Source: an uncultured Clostridia bacterium (GTDB lineage Bacteria; Bacillota; Clostridia; Christensenellales; Aristaeellaceae). Taken from it: a stretch of DNA of 47,781 nt. Position 1 is the stretch's first letter, and every line of letters begins with the position of its first letter. The stretch spans positions 1 to 47,781 of the forward strand of contig CAMVEB010000030.1 in the NCBI GenBank assembly GCA_947166385.1, given 5' to 3'. Both the position numbers and the translations under genes were made by a program. Below are positions 10,301 to 17,425 of this stretch, in pieces. Below the pieces are notes generated by a model. That model had not been told where the DNA came from and made no database searches. It was given only the letters and a program-made list of their open reading frames with translations.

Positions 10301-12522
10301 TGATCGGCTTCAAGGAAAAGGAAGATCGGTTCGGAAATACAATCATGCAGCCTGTCTATAAGGAGAAGCGTCTGGAAGGCGCAGTTTTCGAAATCCATGC
10401 CGCGGAAGACATCATCGGCAAGGACGGCACGGAATGGTATACGCAGGATGAACTTGTGGGAACCATTACCACTACTGCTGACGGAGAGGATGTATCCGAT
10501 GAACTGCCTCTGGGCAAGTATTACCTGATTGAAATCTCCGCGCCTGAAGGATATGCCTTCCCGGATACCCGTTATGAAGCGGAACTGAAATACGCGGATG
10601 ATCATACGCCTCTGGTGGAGATCACCGTCACTGCCTGGAATGACTTTATTCCCAGTGAGATCAACCTGTATAAAGAAAAGGAGATCACTGAGGCCCGGCA
10701 GGATGATACCTCCATCCGTCAGGTGATCGTGAACGCTCCCGGCGAAGGGTTCGTCTTCGGCCTGTTCAATGATACGGATATCCATTATGCGAGCGGTACT
10801 CTGCTTGCGGATACACTAATGGCAGAAGGAACAACCGGTACTGACGGTACCCTGACCTTTGAGGGATATTATCCGCATGGACGGTATTATATCCGTGAGC
10901 TGGCTGCTCCGGATGGATGGAAACTGAATACGGAGACCTTCTATATCGAGACAAAGCCTGCTGATATCGGAGATGATCAGAAGATTCATGTTTCTGCCGA
11001 AAAGGTACACGATGAACTGATCTGGTATCCTGTCACGCTGACCAAGACGGATATCACCGGAGAGCATACGATTCCCGGTGCGCTGATCGAAGTCACGGAC
11101 GCGAACGGAGAAGTAATCTATCGTGCTGAGACTGACCGGAATGGGGAAATCCCGAACATCCCGGTGGTTCCCGGAAAGTACACCTTCCGTGAAATCCTGA
11201 CTCCCAGCGGTTATGCGCTGAATGAAGCAGTGATGACGTTCACTGTGGATGAGCACGGCGGAATCACCGGCGACACCACGATCCGGGATGATTTCACAAG
11301 GGTACTGCTGCAGAAGCATGACGAAAACGGACATCCGCTTGCCGGCGTGGAGTTCTCTCTGATCCGCTCAGATGGAAAAGTCATTATGACTGCCCGGTCT
11401 GACGCGGAAGGACAGATTCTCTTTGAGAAGATTCCCTATGGAAGCTATACCATTGAGGAAACAAAAACCCTTGCCGGATACCAGAAGCACGATGTACAGA
11501 TTGAGCTGACTGTGGATGGCCGGTTTATCAATCAGGAAAAGCCGATTGAAACGATTGTGAACTATCCGATCATCGTAAAGCTGAAGAAGGTGGATCAGGA
11601 CGGAAACATCCTGCCCGGTGCGGAATACGCGCTGATCAACGAATTCGGAGAGCAGATGATGATTGCAGTCTCTGACGCAAACGGCATCATTACCTTTGAG
11701 AAGGTTCCCTATGGGAAGTACAAGGTGAAAGAACTGGCCGCGCCTGAAGGCTACCTGCTGAGCAAGGAAATCACAGAGATCATCATTGACGATAACTACC
11801 GGAACAGTGAAGAACCTGTAGCAACACTGGTGAATCATCTGAAGCGGATCAAGTACATCAAGGTGGACACCAGCGGGAAATACCTGCCTGGTGTGGAGTT
11901 CAGCCTGATCAATGCCAGTACCGGAGAGGTCGTGGAAGTCGTCACCAGCAATGACAAGGGCGAATTCATCTTCACGAAGTTCGATTATGGCTTCTGGAAG
12001 ATCGAAGAAACAAAGGTACCGGAAGGATTCAGCAAGATGAAGGATATCACGCTGAATGTGGACAGTGACTGGGTTGAGCCTGCTCCCTTTACCTGTGTGA
12101 ACATTCCGAACATCTATGAATTCGTGAAGGCCGACAACGAAGGCAATCCCATGGTCGGTGTCAAGTTCAATCTGGAAGACACAGAGGGCAATGTGCTCCG
12201 TGAACTGATTTCCGGAGAGAACGGCCTGGTGCCGGTGGATAATCTGGAGCCCGGAACCTATGTGATCCGGGAAACAGAAACGCTGGAAGGCTTCACTGTC
12301 AGCGGAGAGACCATAGAGATCGTGATTGACGAGAACTATGTAGTCACGGATGAACTGCCCGTCTTCGTGAATTATCCGGAAATCCAAACCGGCGTTGATT
12401 TTGAGATCACACCTGTCATGTATGCCGGCTGCGCGGTGATGCTGATCGGTCTGATTGTGATGATTGCAACCGGAATCAGAAGCCGGAAGCACAGGAGGAA
12501 GAACAGAAAAGCCAGGAGATAA
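4330..12522 (+). CDS. Giant thioester/Cna_B-repeat surface adhesin (2,730 aa)
   Basis: A secreted, wall-anchored adhesin or mating-pair surface protein. A signal peptide (residues 1-29) is followed by an extremely acidic Asp/Glu tract (about 30-180) and a Glu/Pro/Thr-rich stalk (about 310-430). An SH3-like stretch is at about 435-510. A thioester-type domain follows, with Cys in TVYCLEH (about 602) and Gln in VAGQFAIRQ (about 680). I count 18 Cna_B domains between about 857 and 2660, each with a Lys near the start (IKKD, VKTD), a G-A/V-x-F strand and an E-x-x-x-P-x-G-Y end, as expected for self-formed isopeptide bonds. The C-terminus has EIQTG, one membrane helix (about 2693-2712) and a basic tail. 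EIQTG resembles NVQTG-type class B sortase signals rather than LPxTG. GTG start; GGAGG at 4318-4322. Confidence 0.88.
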   Translation: MNKIFRRTVALVLAMILMITAIPFTVYAENDETVDMEETEEMISEDEDEDEEETEDEDEDSEENWDEDSEEETDDEPDEDDETENDDESSPSDEETHPSFEDMEAVPTGMEWPEEDPDEEDPGADLEDWYLDYIDETTDDPDTGTETPEDEPDGSSSPEEPDQESEKPAKDPDREHAANDFEEYLWSYYDGSILKYLIYEQGHAYFMTDRPMKVYHGADQKEEDHFFTLTEEGTILLGTAFAEQWNSISIQVWFVSPSLEVMSGYVDYRELQEEMTVLTEEEAVSRTYEQDYAWVNTGEEEQIVFVAAGEKAETQVPVIIPEEPPVQELPMEPAAEEPEETELPSEEPVTDQITEEPAATEESVSEPDPSDAPEETEEPVVETEEPATEPEKPETTEKPSEEPATEEPEETEIPEEEPTEEPETEEIEAERIETGDYLAVTKDTRAFLETSENAYAGNFVSDATVQIADIIENKEGVWYSVYYLYGDTLVDGRIKWTETGTVYILGDEAKPANNEELTMTDYALTAAPVRRNTLRATKSASTTPMNGFSLKTIHVDIPTLHAGQTGVYGSSGKDSDYPQIASLSGHGAIYATPHYLDGWTVYCLEHTYDGPGEGSGSNQTPKGPYAIVDIDSYLNDPGYSGIIFSYKTMHAIAWVLRHTYPFMALDRSDSNNLTWSRVAGQFAIRQVIREMEGAQYVRSYWNMDNFYVASGQAPSVYLEYARWLAANGIARGKITGKITVSDKSVVKSGDSYIGTVKLSTDADYIRIAKGSYTITGNGAGDDSSYYYLNSGDTIQITSSVNGFSITAESVNSDAEEASFLVGVPSVEIQKVIIPVEGYPYPMKSKEVSFEAVIQYGDLTVTKRRDRGDQRVLAGATFQLYNASSQAVGSSVTTGADGIARWTGLEYGTYYLQETSAPSGYQLDSSMITIGIDSASVTYTANDPPIIGSVKVIKKEKDKTIPLVGAKYELVTKSGSSYTRAISAVDGSQLPILTTDGNGEAVWQNVVEQGDYYVHEVQAPEGYLIDNGYYAVKVSSNNTIVSKDVTDPIIKGKIKIVKKDQLTKEPLAGAEFTVTRISAPPSYNGSGIGEVVAVLTTDANGNAETGWLTYGKYKVEETKVPAHYVNSHYSTVIEAYEDGKTYTITIENEPTKGWIQITKKDTLDNHPIAGVQFDIWQNGHVVSTMTTNSNGVALSEPLNKGKYTVKEHANPEGYVAELYTTDCVVQSDVTTNLEAGNTPIRFKVKIIKKDQLTEKPLAGAEFTIVRKKGLPSHGTEGIGDIVATLVTDQNGEAVSDLLTWGEYEIRESKVPVHFVDNHYTITVSGTENNKTYTITVENEPTKGYIKLVKTDKLERCPIEGVQFDIYYNDQYGTGLAGTMTTNADGVAVSPALRKGKYIVKEHANPTGYTSELLEFDPVVVKSDETTNISGTDTPIQGRIRIIKKDRLTKEALAGAEFTVTRISGLPSHKGSNDGEVVAVITTDADGIAVTPQLTWGKYKVEETKVPVYFVDNHYSTEVVIDTEDLKTYEIEVENEPTKGWIRMTKKDRKNGNGIAGVQFDIYYNDQYGDGLATTMVTDENGIAMSEPIRKGKYIVKEHGATAGYLFEEVTINCTVKSDEITDVSATNLPVQVKLRLYKRDKDEYTGNPEDTPGTRGDGVLTSAVFQIIAGENITDRQGNILHRKGEIVIESLKTAGTDASVITDELWPGVYELVELTPPTGYQASDTHVRIDATSAARQSDEAVITYVGVKTNEILYGNYGFVKFLGDNEIHDDAGIIEEPEKGAVFEVYLKSAGSYENARKFERDKITTDKYGKAETKLLPYGVYTVKQIKGKAGYAIKSPFDIFITGTEDPQNPPSLIVNNEAVRYRLKFIKVDAETGRIVTVANTAFKLKDANGEYVTQTVHYPSKKTIDTFYTDEDGTVMLPETVRRGLYFIEEFKAPEGYLIQTEELAVFVGDENMNEPGEAYLLEFTIEDEPVKGRIKLEKTGLQLIGFKEKEDRFGNTIMQPVYKEKRLEGAVFEIHAAEDIIGKDGTEWYTQDELVGTITTTADGEDVSDELPLGKYYLIEISAPEGYAFPDTRYEAELKYADDHTPLVEITVTAWNDFIPSEINLYKEKEITEARQDDTSIRQVIVNAPGEGFVFGLFNDTDIHYASGTLLADTLMAEGTTGTDGTLTFEGYYPHGRYYIRELAAPDGWKLNTETFYIETKPADIGDDQKIHVSAEKVHDELIWYPVTLTKTDITGEHTIPGALIEVTDANGEVIYRAETDRNGEIPNIPVVPGKYTFREILTPSGYALNEAVMTFTVDEHGGITGDTTIRDDFTRVLLQKHDENGHPLAGVEFSLIRSDGKVIMTARSDAEGQILFEKIPYGSYTIEETKTLAGYQKHDVQIELTVDGRFINQEKPIETIVNYPIIVKLKKVDQDGNILPGAEYALINEFGEQMMIAVSDANGIITFEKVPYGKYKVKELAAPEGYLLSKEITEIIIDDNYRNSEEPVATLVNHLKRIKYIKVDTSGKYLPGVEFSLINASTGEVVEVVTSNDKGEFIFTKFDYGFWKIEETKVPEGFSKMKDITLNVDSDWVEPAPFTCVNIPNIYEFVKADNEGNPMVGVKFNLEDTEGNVLRELISGENGLVPVDNLEPGTYVIRETETLEGFTVSGETIEIVIDENYVVTDELPVFVNYPEIQTGVDFEITPVMYAGCAVMLIGLIVMIATGIRSRKHRRKNRKARR
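7478..9215 (+). repeat. Three tandem two-domain Cna_B units of about 0.58 kb
   Basis: Three consecutive units begin at about 7478, 8050 and 8632, with KIKIVKKDQLTKEPLAGAEF, KVKIIKKDQLTEKPLAGAEF and RIRIIKKDRLTKEALAGAEF. Each unit is a pair of unlike Cna_B domains; the second domain starts KGW/YI and ends in the KEHA(N)P-GY pattern. The unit order is conserved while codons have drifted, so this is an older duplication that could still support recombination and length variation. Confidence 0.8.
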
Positions 12523-12597
12523 CAGCATTTGACATCCTTAACGAAACCGGAAGGAGGTGCTATTCTGACAATGAGGAAAGGGATAGGAGGTGCAATC

Positions 12598-12897
12598 ATG
12601 TTTCTGGTAAAGCTTCCGTTCAGGATAGCAGCCCTGCCGGTGATTCTGGCGATGATGGCAGTCCACTTTGTGGCGGCGATCATCGCGGGACTGTCTTCGG
12701 TAATCACAAACCTACTGGGAACGATCGCAATCGGAACAGCAGCCTGCATCTGGATGTTCCGGCTGGGAACAGACGCGGATGCCTACGGAATGCTGGTTTT
12801 TGGAATTGCGCTGATCATATTCCCGCATATCGCAGAATGGCTGCTGAACAAAGCGGCGGATATCACCGGAAGGCTTATTGCCTTTGTGATTCCATGA
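12598..12897 (+). CDS. Small multi-pass membrane protein of the conjugation region
   Basis: A 99-residue hydrophobic protein with three predicted membrane segments: PVILAMMAVHFVAAIIAGL, LLGTIAIGTAACIWMF and YGMLVFGIALIIF. ATG 12598 is favoured because AGGAGG ends 7 nt upstream (12586-12590); another ATG at 12571 has more distant AAGGAGG. Similar small membrane proteins of unknown function follow the adhesin/sortase block in clostridial conjugative elements. I do not recognise a named family with confidence. Confidence 0.6.
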   Translation: MFLVKLPFRIAALPVILAMMAVHFVAAIIAGLSSVITNLLGTIAIGTAACIWMFRLGTDADAYGMLVFGIALIIFPHIAEWLLNKAADITGRLIAFVIP

Positions 12898-12906
12898 CAT
12901 GACCGG

Positions 12907-12935
12907 TTGAAAAACAAACGGCTTTGATGTATTAT
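12907..12935 (+). promoter_or_regulatory. Promoter of the Rpn nuclease gene
   Basis: TTGAAA (12907-12912), a 17-bp spacer and TATTAT (12930-12935) form a good sigma-70 promoter just before the ribosome site of the nuclease gene. With the terminator downstream it makes the gene a self-contained transcription unit inside the transfer operon. Confidence 0.7.
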
Positions 12936-12960
12936 TATCAATGGAAGGACGGTGTTCGGT

Positions 12961-13764
12961 ATGAACTACGAGCAGCAGCATGAAGAGGATCTTCAGCGCA
13001 TCAGAGGCTTCCGCCTGATTGACGACGACTTCATGAATGCCTGTTTCGATAACAATATCGAAGACACTGAGTTTATTCTCCGCATCATTCTGAATCGCCC
13101 GGATATTTCCGTCAAGAGTGTTCGGACACAGCAGGTGTTAAAGAACCTGCAAGGCAGAGATATCTGGCTCGATATCGACGCCAAGGATCAGGATGACAAT
13201 GAGATTGACGTTGAGATCCAGCGTTCTGACAAGGGTGCTGACCGGAAACGTGCAAGATATCATTCCAGTATGCTGGATGCACACTCTCTCCAGCCGAAGG
13301 AAGACTTCAGTGCGTTGCGGGACAATTACGTGATCTTCATCACAGAGAATGATGTGATCGGAAAAAGTAAACCGCTGTATCGCATTGAACGCCGTATCGA
13401 AGAGACTGGTGAGCTGTTTAACGACGGCGAGCATATCATCTATGTTAACGGCGCTGATCGGGACGGTTCCACAGAGCTCGGGAAATTGATGCATGATTTC
13501 TTCTGTACAGATCCTGACGACATGAATTACCAGCAGCTGGCAAAAAAGGCCAGATACTTCAAAGAGAACGAGGAGGGACGAGCTGCGATGTGTAAAGTAT
13601 TAGAAGACATGAGAAATGAAGCCGCTACGGCTGCAGCCGAACTCAAGAGTATTGAGATTGCACAGAGGATGCTCGCAGGTGGGATAACTGTTGAAAAAGT
13701 TGCTGAGTATTCTGGCTTGACGCTGGAAAAAGTGCAGGAACTGGCGCAGCAGAGAAGCGCATAA
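12961..13764 (+). CDS. Rpn-family PD-(D/E)XK nuclease/putative transposase
   Basis: A 267-residue protein of the Rpn/PDDEXK_2 family, DNA endonucleases related to YhgA-like proteins and linked to RecA-independent recombination and, in some members, phage defence. The nuclease core shows DIWLDIDAKDQDDNEIDVEIQ (Asp, then Glu-x-Gln) followed by KRARYHSSMLD, near residues 62-107. The C-terminal helical tail ends with an HTH-like SIEIAQRMLAGGITVEKVAEYSGL pattern; such tails in long Rpn proteins can also be produced alone by internal initiation. I prefer ATG 12961 over GTG 12952 because GGAAGGA (12943-12949) is spaced correctly only for the former. It is flanked by its own promoter and terminator, so it looks like inserted cargo. 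Confidence 0.85.
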   Translation: MNYEQQHEEDLQRIRGFRLIDDDFMNACFDNNIEDTEFILRIILNRPDISVKSVRTQQVLKNLQGRDIWLDIDAKDQDDNEIDVEIQRSDKGADRKRARYHSSMLDAHSLQPKEDFSALRDNYVIFITENDVIGKSKPLYRIERRIEETGELFNDGEHIIYVNGADRDGSTELGKLMHDFFCTDPDDMNYQQLAKKARYFKENEEGRAAMCKVLEDMRNEAATAAAELKSIEIAQRMLAGGITVEKVAEYSGLTLEKVQELAQQRSA

Positions 13765-13790
13765 ACCAAGCAATCGTAGACTAATAAGGA

Positions 13791-13829
13791 AGAAAACGCT
13801 TACGGATACACCGCAGGCGTTTTTCTTTT
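13791..13829 (+). terminator. Intrinsic terminator after the Rpn gene
   Basis: GAAAACGC (13792-13799) pairs with GCGTTTTTC (13817-13825), and the T-run TTTTTCTTTT follows. It closes the nuclease unit 25 nt after the stop codon and lies just before the pcfB ribosome site. Confidence 0.75.
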
Positions 13830-13848
13830 CCCCGAAAGGAGGAATTTC

Positions 13849-14337
13849 ATGCAGGAAGAAGTAGAGCATCGGAGCGTAACGCTCATCATTAACTCAGCAA
13901 AATTTAGCGGCAGAGTGCTGAAAGCCGCAATTTCCAAGTATATGGCACATCGAAGAAATGTTCGCCATGAAAAGAAAACGCAGGATGTTACGCCGCACGG
14001 CAAAATGTCCGTCAAACAGCTGGCGGAACAGAACCAGGGTCTAAACAGCTTCGAAATGCAGAAAGATGACGGGATTAAACAGTTTGAGCATGTATGTCGG
14101 AAGTACGGCGTGGATTATGCCGTCCGGAAGGTCAAAAGTGACAACCCGAAATACATCATCTTTTTCAAGGGACGGGATCAGGACGCCATCACCGCAGCAT
14201 TCTCCGAATTTATGGACAAGCAAGTGAAGAGAAAGAACCGTCAACCGCTGAGGAGGCAGGTTGCACAGGTAATGCCGCTGATGAACCATCCGGACCCCAA
14301 CAGGGATCGGAACAGAAATCCGGTGCACAGCAGATGA
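13849..14337 (+). CDS. pcfB: PcfB-family (DUF3801) conjugation accessory protein
   Basis: A 162-residue soluble protein of the PcfB family, which helps bring the relaxase-DNA substrate to the VirD4 coupling protein. Family-like segments are LNSFEMQKDDGIKQFEHVCR, YGVDYAVRKVKSDNPKYIIFFKGRD and ITAAFSEFMDKQV. GGAGG precedes ATG 13849, and the stop overlaps the next gene as ATGA, so it is translationally coupled to the coupling protein. Confidence 0.85.
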   Translation: MQEEVEHRSVTLIINSAKFSGRVLKAAISKYMAHRRNVRHEKKTQDVTPHGKMSVKQLAEQNQGLNSFEMQKDDGIKQFEHVCRKYGVDYAVRKVKSDNPKYIIFFKGRDQDAITAAFSEFMDKQVKRKNRQPLRRQVAQVMPLMNHPDPNRDRNRNPVHSR

Positions 14338-16190
14338 AAAAGAAAAATCTGAAGAAACTGCTGATCCTGAACATTCCATATGTATTCGTCGGCCTTTTCA
14401 CGACAAAACTGGCGGAAGGTTGGCGGCTGGCGGAAGGCGTGAATGCTTCCCAGAAGTTTCTGCATCTCATGACCGGGTTGAAGGCGGCCTTTGAAACCAT
14501 ACTTCCCAGTTTTCATCCTACGAATCTCCTGTTTGGAGCGTTGGTCGGCGGTGCTTTGCGTCTGGCCGTATACATTAAAAGCAAGAATGCCAAGAAATTC
14601 CGGAAGAACAGGGAGTACGGTTCAGCCCGCTGGGGCACTCCGGAAGATATCAAGCCATTTATGGACCAGGATTTCCGGCAGAACGTCATCCTGACACAGA
14701 CTGAGCGCCTGATGCTTTCCAACCGGCCGACGAACCCCGCCTATGCGCGGAATAAGAATGTGTTGGTCATCGGCGGCTCCGGCAGCGGTAAAACCAGGTT
14801 CTTTGTCCTAGCAAATCTGCTGCAATGCCACAGCTCTTATATCGTGACCGATCCCAAAGGTGATCTGGTAGTGCGAACCGGTTCTCTTCTGAAGAAAAAA
14901 GGTTATAAGATCCGTATTCTGAACACGATCAATTTCAGCAAGAGCATGCGATATAACCCCTTCGCCTATGTTCACAACGAAAAGGATATCCTGAAACTGG
15001 TGAATACCCTGATCCTGAACACCAAAGGCGAAGGCCAGAGCGGCGATCCGTTCTGGGAAAAAGCTGAAACCCTGCTGCTGACAGCGCTGATCGGTTATAT
15101 GTATTACCATATGCTGCCGGAAGAACAGACCTTTTCAAAACTGCTGCAGATGCTGAATCTCATGGAAGTCCGGGAGGATGACGAGGATTTCAAGAATCCG
15201 ATTGATCTCCTCTTTCAGCAGGCAGAGAAAGAAAATCCCGGGGATTTCGCTGTCCGGCAGTATAAGAAATATAAACTGAGCGCCGGAAAAACAGCCAAAT
15301 CCATTCTGGTCAGTGTCGGTGCGCGGTTGGCTCCCTTTGACATTCAGGAACTTCGCTCACTGACATCAGGTGATGAGCTTTGCCTGGACGAGATCGGTGA
15401 CAGGAAAACGGCGCTGTTCATTATCATGTCCGATACAGACAGCACCTTCAATTTTCTGATCAGCCTGTGTTACAGCCAGCTTTTTAATTTGCTCTGTGAA
15501 AAAGCAGATGAGAGCCCAGGCTCACGCCTGAAAGTACATGTGCGCTGCCTGATCGACGAAATGGCGAATATCGGGAAGATTCCAAATCTGGAAAAGCTGA
15601 TCGCCACGATCCGCAGCCGGGAGATATCCGCCTGCCTGATTCTTCAGGCACAATCGCAGCTGAAAGCGAACTATAAGGACAATGCGGAAACCATTGTCGG
15701 AAACTGTGACAGCGTTTTATTCCTTGGCGGGAAGGAACGGACGACCCTCAAGGAATTAACGGAGGCTTTAGGCCGGGAAACCATCGACACATATAACATG
15801 GGTGAGTCCCGCGGCCGTGAGGTCTCACATAGCCTGAACTACCAAAAGCTTGGAAAGGAGTTGATGTCCGTAGATGAACTGGCCACGCTGGACGGCGGGA
15901 AATGTATCCTGCAGCTGCGTGGTGTCCGCCCGTTCCTTTCTGACAAGTATGATGTGACCAAGCACCCCTGGTACAAATACCTGTCAGACTCAGATCCGAA
16001 AAACGCCTTTGACGTTGAACGGTTTCTGTCGACCGAGCTTCCTGTAAGACCGGAAGATACTTCAGAAGTATTCGAAATGGATCTGGAGGAAGCAGAAATA
16101 GATGAGGATGATTCTGATGACTGGTACGATGAAGATACCGATTGGAATGGAGACGAGCCCATGGATTATGGCGCTGCCTTGTGGAATTAA
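14334..16190 (+). CDS. virD4: VirD4/TraG-type coupling protein (PcfC-like)
   Basis: A 618-residue type IV coupling ATPase that would deliver the relaxase-bound strand to the mating channel. Two N-terminal membrane segments lie at about 11-27 and 62-79. Walker A is VIGGSGSGKTRFF (about 144-156) and Walker B is RCLIDEMANIGKIP (about 402-415), followed by LILQAQSQLKANY, the usual VirD4 signature. The last 40 residues are strongly acidic, as in many gram-positive coupling proteins. The start codon overlaps the pcfB stop. Confidence 0.93.
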   Translation: MKKKNLKKLLILNIPYVFVGLFTTKLAEGWRLAEGVNASQKFLHLMTGLKAAFETILPSFHPTNLLFGALVGGALRLAVYIKSKNAKKFRKNREYGSARWGTPEDIKPFMDQDFRQNVILTQTERLMLSNRPTNPAYARNKNVLVIGGSGSGKTRFFVLANLLQCHSSYIVTDPKGDLVVRTGSLLKKKGYKIRILNTINFSKSMRYNPFAYVHNEKDILKLVNTLILNTKGEGQSGDPFWEKAETLLLTALIGYMYYHMLPEEQTFSKLLQMLNLMEVREDDEDFKNPIDLLFQQAEKENPGDFAVRQYKKYKLSAGKTAKSILVSVGARLAPFDIQELRSLTSGDELCLDEIGDRKTALFIIMSDTDSTFNFLISLCYSQLFNLLCEKADESPGSRLKVHVRCLIDEMANIGKIPNLEKLIATIRSREISACLILQAQSQLKANYKDNAETIVGNCDSVLFLGGKERTTLKELTEALGRETIDTYNMGESRGREVSHSLNYQKLGKELMSVDELATLDGGKCILQLRGVRPFLSDKYDVTKHPWYKYLSDSDPKNAFDVERFLSTELPVRPEDTSEVFEMDLEEAEIDEDDSDDWYDEDTDWNGDEPMDYGAALWN

Positions 16191-16206
16191 GGCGGCGCTT
16201 TTTTCT
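16171..16206 (+). terminator. Terminator-like hairpin overlapping the virD4 stop
   Basis: GCGCTGCCTT (16172-16181) pairs, with one wobble position, with AAGGCGGCGC (16190-16199), and a TTTTTT run follows. It would reduce or attenuate readthrough into the highly expressed small channel gene that follows. Confidence 0.65.
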
Positions 16207-16251
16207 ACCCATCACAACAAAACGCATATGCGAAAAACGGAGGATAACTGT

Positions 16252-16470
16252 ATGGATTTTTTCAATAACGCGGTAAACGTTCTGCAGACGGTAGTGATTG
16301 CCCTTGGCGCCGGTCTCGGCATCTGGGGCGGTGTGAACCTGATGGAGGGTTACGGCAACGATAACCCCGGTGCGAAGAGCCAGGGCATGAAGCAGCTCAT
16401 GGCCGGCGGCGGCGTTGCCCTGATGGGCACCGTGCTGGTTCCGCTTCTGAGCGGCCTGTTCTCTGCCTGA
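16252..16470 (+). CDS. Maff2-family small membrane protein (VirB2-like channel subunit)
   Basis: A 72-residue protein with two membrane segments: VVIALGAGLGIWGGVNLMEG and the C-terminal LMAGGGVALMGTVLVPLLSG. The sequence fits the Maff2 family, always found just before the VirB6-like gene in clostridial elements and thought to be a pilin-like or channel subunit. The start ATG 16252 has GGAGG about 9 nt upstream; longer upstream frames overlap virD4 and lack a ribosome site. Confidence 0.85.
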   Translation: MDFFNNAVNVLQTVVIALGAGLGIWGGVNLMEGYGNDNPGAKSQGMKQLMAGGGVALMGTVLVPLLSGLFSA

Positions 16471-16485
16471 TGCATTACGAGTTTC

Positions 16486-16515
16486 GGCAGGGCTTCCCTT
16501 TCCGGAAGCCCTGCC
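16486..16515 (+). other. Strong intercistronic stem-loop
   Basis: GGCAGGGCTTCC (16486-16497) and GGAAGCCCTGCC (16504-16515) form a perfect 12-bp GC-rich stem with a 6-nt loop. No T-run follows; the next bases are CTTGGAGG, the ribosome site of the next gene. It is better explained as an mRNA-stabilising or processing hairpin that raises Maff2 expression than as a terminator. Confidence 0.75.
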
Positions 16516-16533
16516 CTTGGAGGTGATCCCTGA

Positions 16534-17403
16534 TTGAATTTCATATGGGATAAGATAACCGAATGGTTAAAGGGACTGCTGATCTGCGGCATCATGGGAA
16601 ACCTGGAGGGATTGTTTGACAGTGTGAACGAGAAGATCAATGAAGTTGCCGGAACGGTCGGCGCAACGCCGCAATCATGGAACGGCAGCGTGTTCAACAT
16701 GATCAAAAGCCTGTCGGAAAATGTGATCGTTCCCATCGCCGGAATCATCCTGACTTTTGTGATGTGCTACGAACTGATCCAGATGGTCATAGACAAAAAC
16801 AGCTTTCACGACTTTGAAACATTCATGTTTTTCAAATGGGTGTTCAAGACTTTTCTGGCTGTCCTAATCGTGACCAATACCTGGAATATCATCATGGGTA
16901 TCTTCGATGTGGCCCATAACGTGGTAAATCAGGCGGCGGGTGTGATCGTATCGGAAGCCAGTCTGGATATCTCAAACGTGATCACAGATATGGAAGCCAG
17001 CCTGCAGGCCATGGATATCGGTCCGCTCTTCGGACTGTGGTTCCAGACGCTGCTGGTCGGTATGATTTCCTGGATTCTGTCCGTCTGCATTTTCATTATC
17101 GTATACGGCAGAATGATCGAAGTCTATCTGGTGACTTCGCTGGGTCCGATCCCGCTGGCTACCATGGCAAACCATGAATGGGGGCATATGGGGCAGAATT
17201 ATCTGCGCAGTTTGCTGGCACTGGCATTCCAGGCATTCCTGATCATTGTCTGCGTAGCGATTTACGCGGTGCTGGTTCAGACGATTTCCGTGGAAAGCGA
17301 TGTGATTGCCGCAGTATGGACATGCATCGGATATTCCGTGCTGCTCTGCTTTACCCTGTTCAAGACCAGCAGCCTGTCAAAAGCTGTATTCGGCGCGCAT
17401 TAG
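16534..17403 (+). CDS. VirB6/TrbL-like polytopic membrane channel protein
   Basis: A 289-residue protein with about six membrane segments (around 70-90, 105-125, 165-195, 200-225, 235-260 and 265-280). It would form the inner-membrane pore of the mating channel. The pattern GRMIEVYLVTSLGPIPLAT is typical of clostridial VirB6-like proteins next to Maff2. The start is TTG 16534, with GGAGGTGATCC upstream. Confidence 0.85.
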   Translation: MNFIWDKITEWLKGLLICGIMGNLEGLFDSVNEKINEVAGTVGATPQSWNGSVFNMIKSLSENVIVPIAGIILTFVMCYELIQMVIDKNSFHDFETFMFFKWVFKTFLAVLIVTNTWNIIMGIFDVAHNVVNQAAGVIVSEASLDISNVITDMEASLQAMDIGPLFGLWFQTLLVGMISWILSVCIFIIVYGRMIEVYLVTSLGPIPLATMANHEWGHMGQNYLRSLLALAFQAFLIIVCVAIYAVLVQTISVESDVIAAVWTCIGYSVLLCFTLFKTSSLSKAVFGAH

Positions 17404-17425
17404 CGCTGTGAAGGAGGTATGCGAT

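Noticed and set aside
8590..10785. A 731-codon open frame antisense to the adhesin gene
   Set aside because: Composition is that of a complementary shadow of Cna_B repeats; no ribosome site and no recognisable domain.
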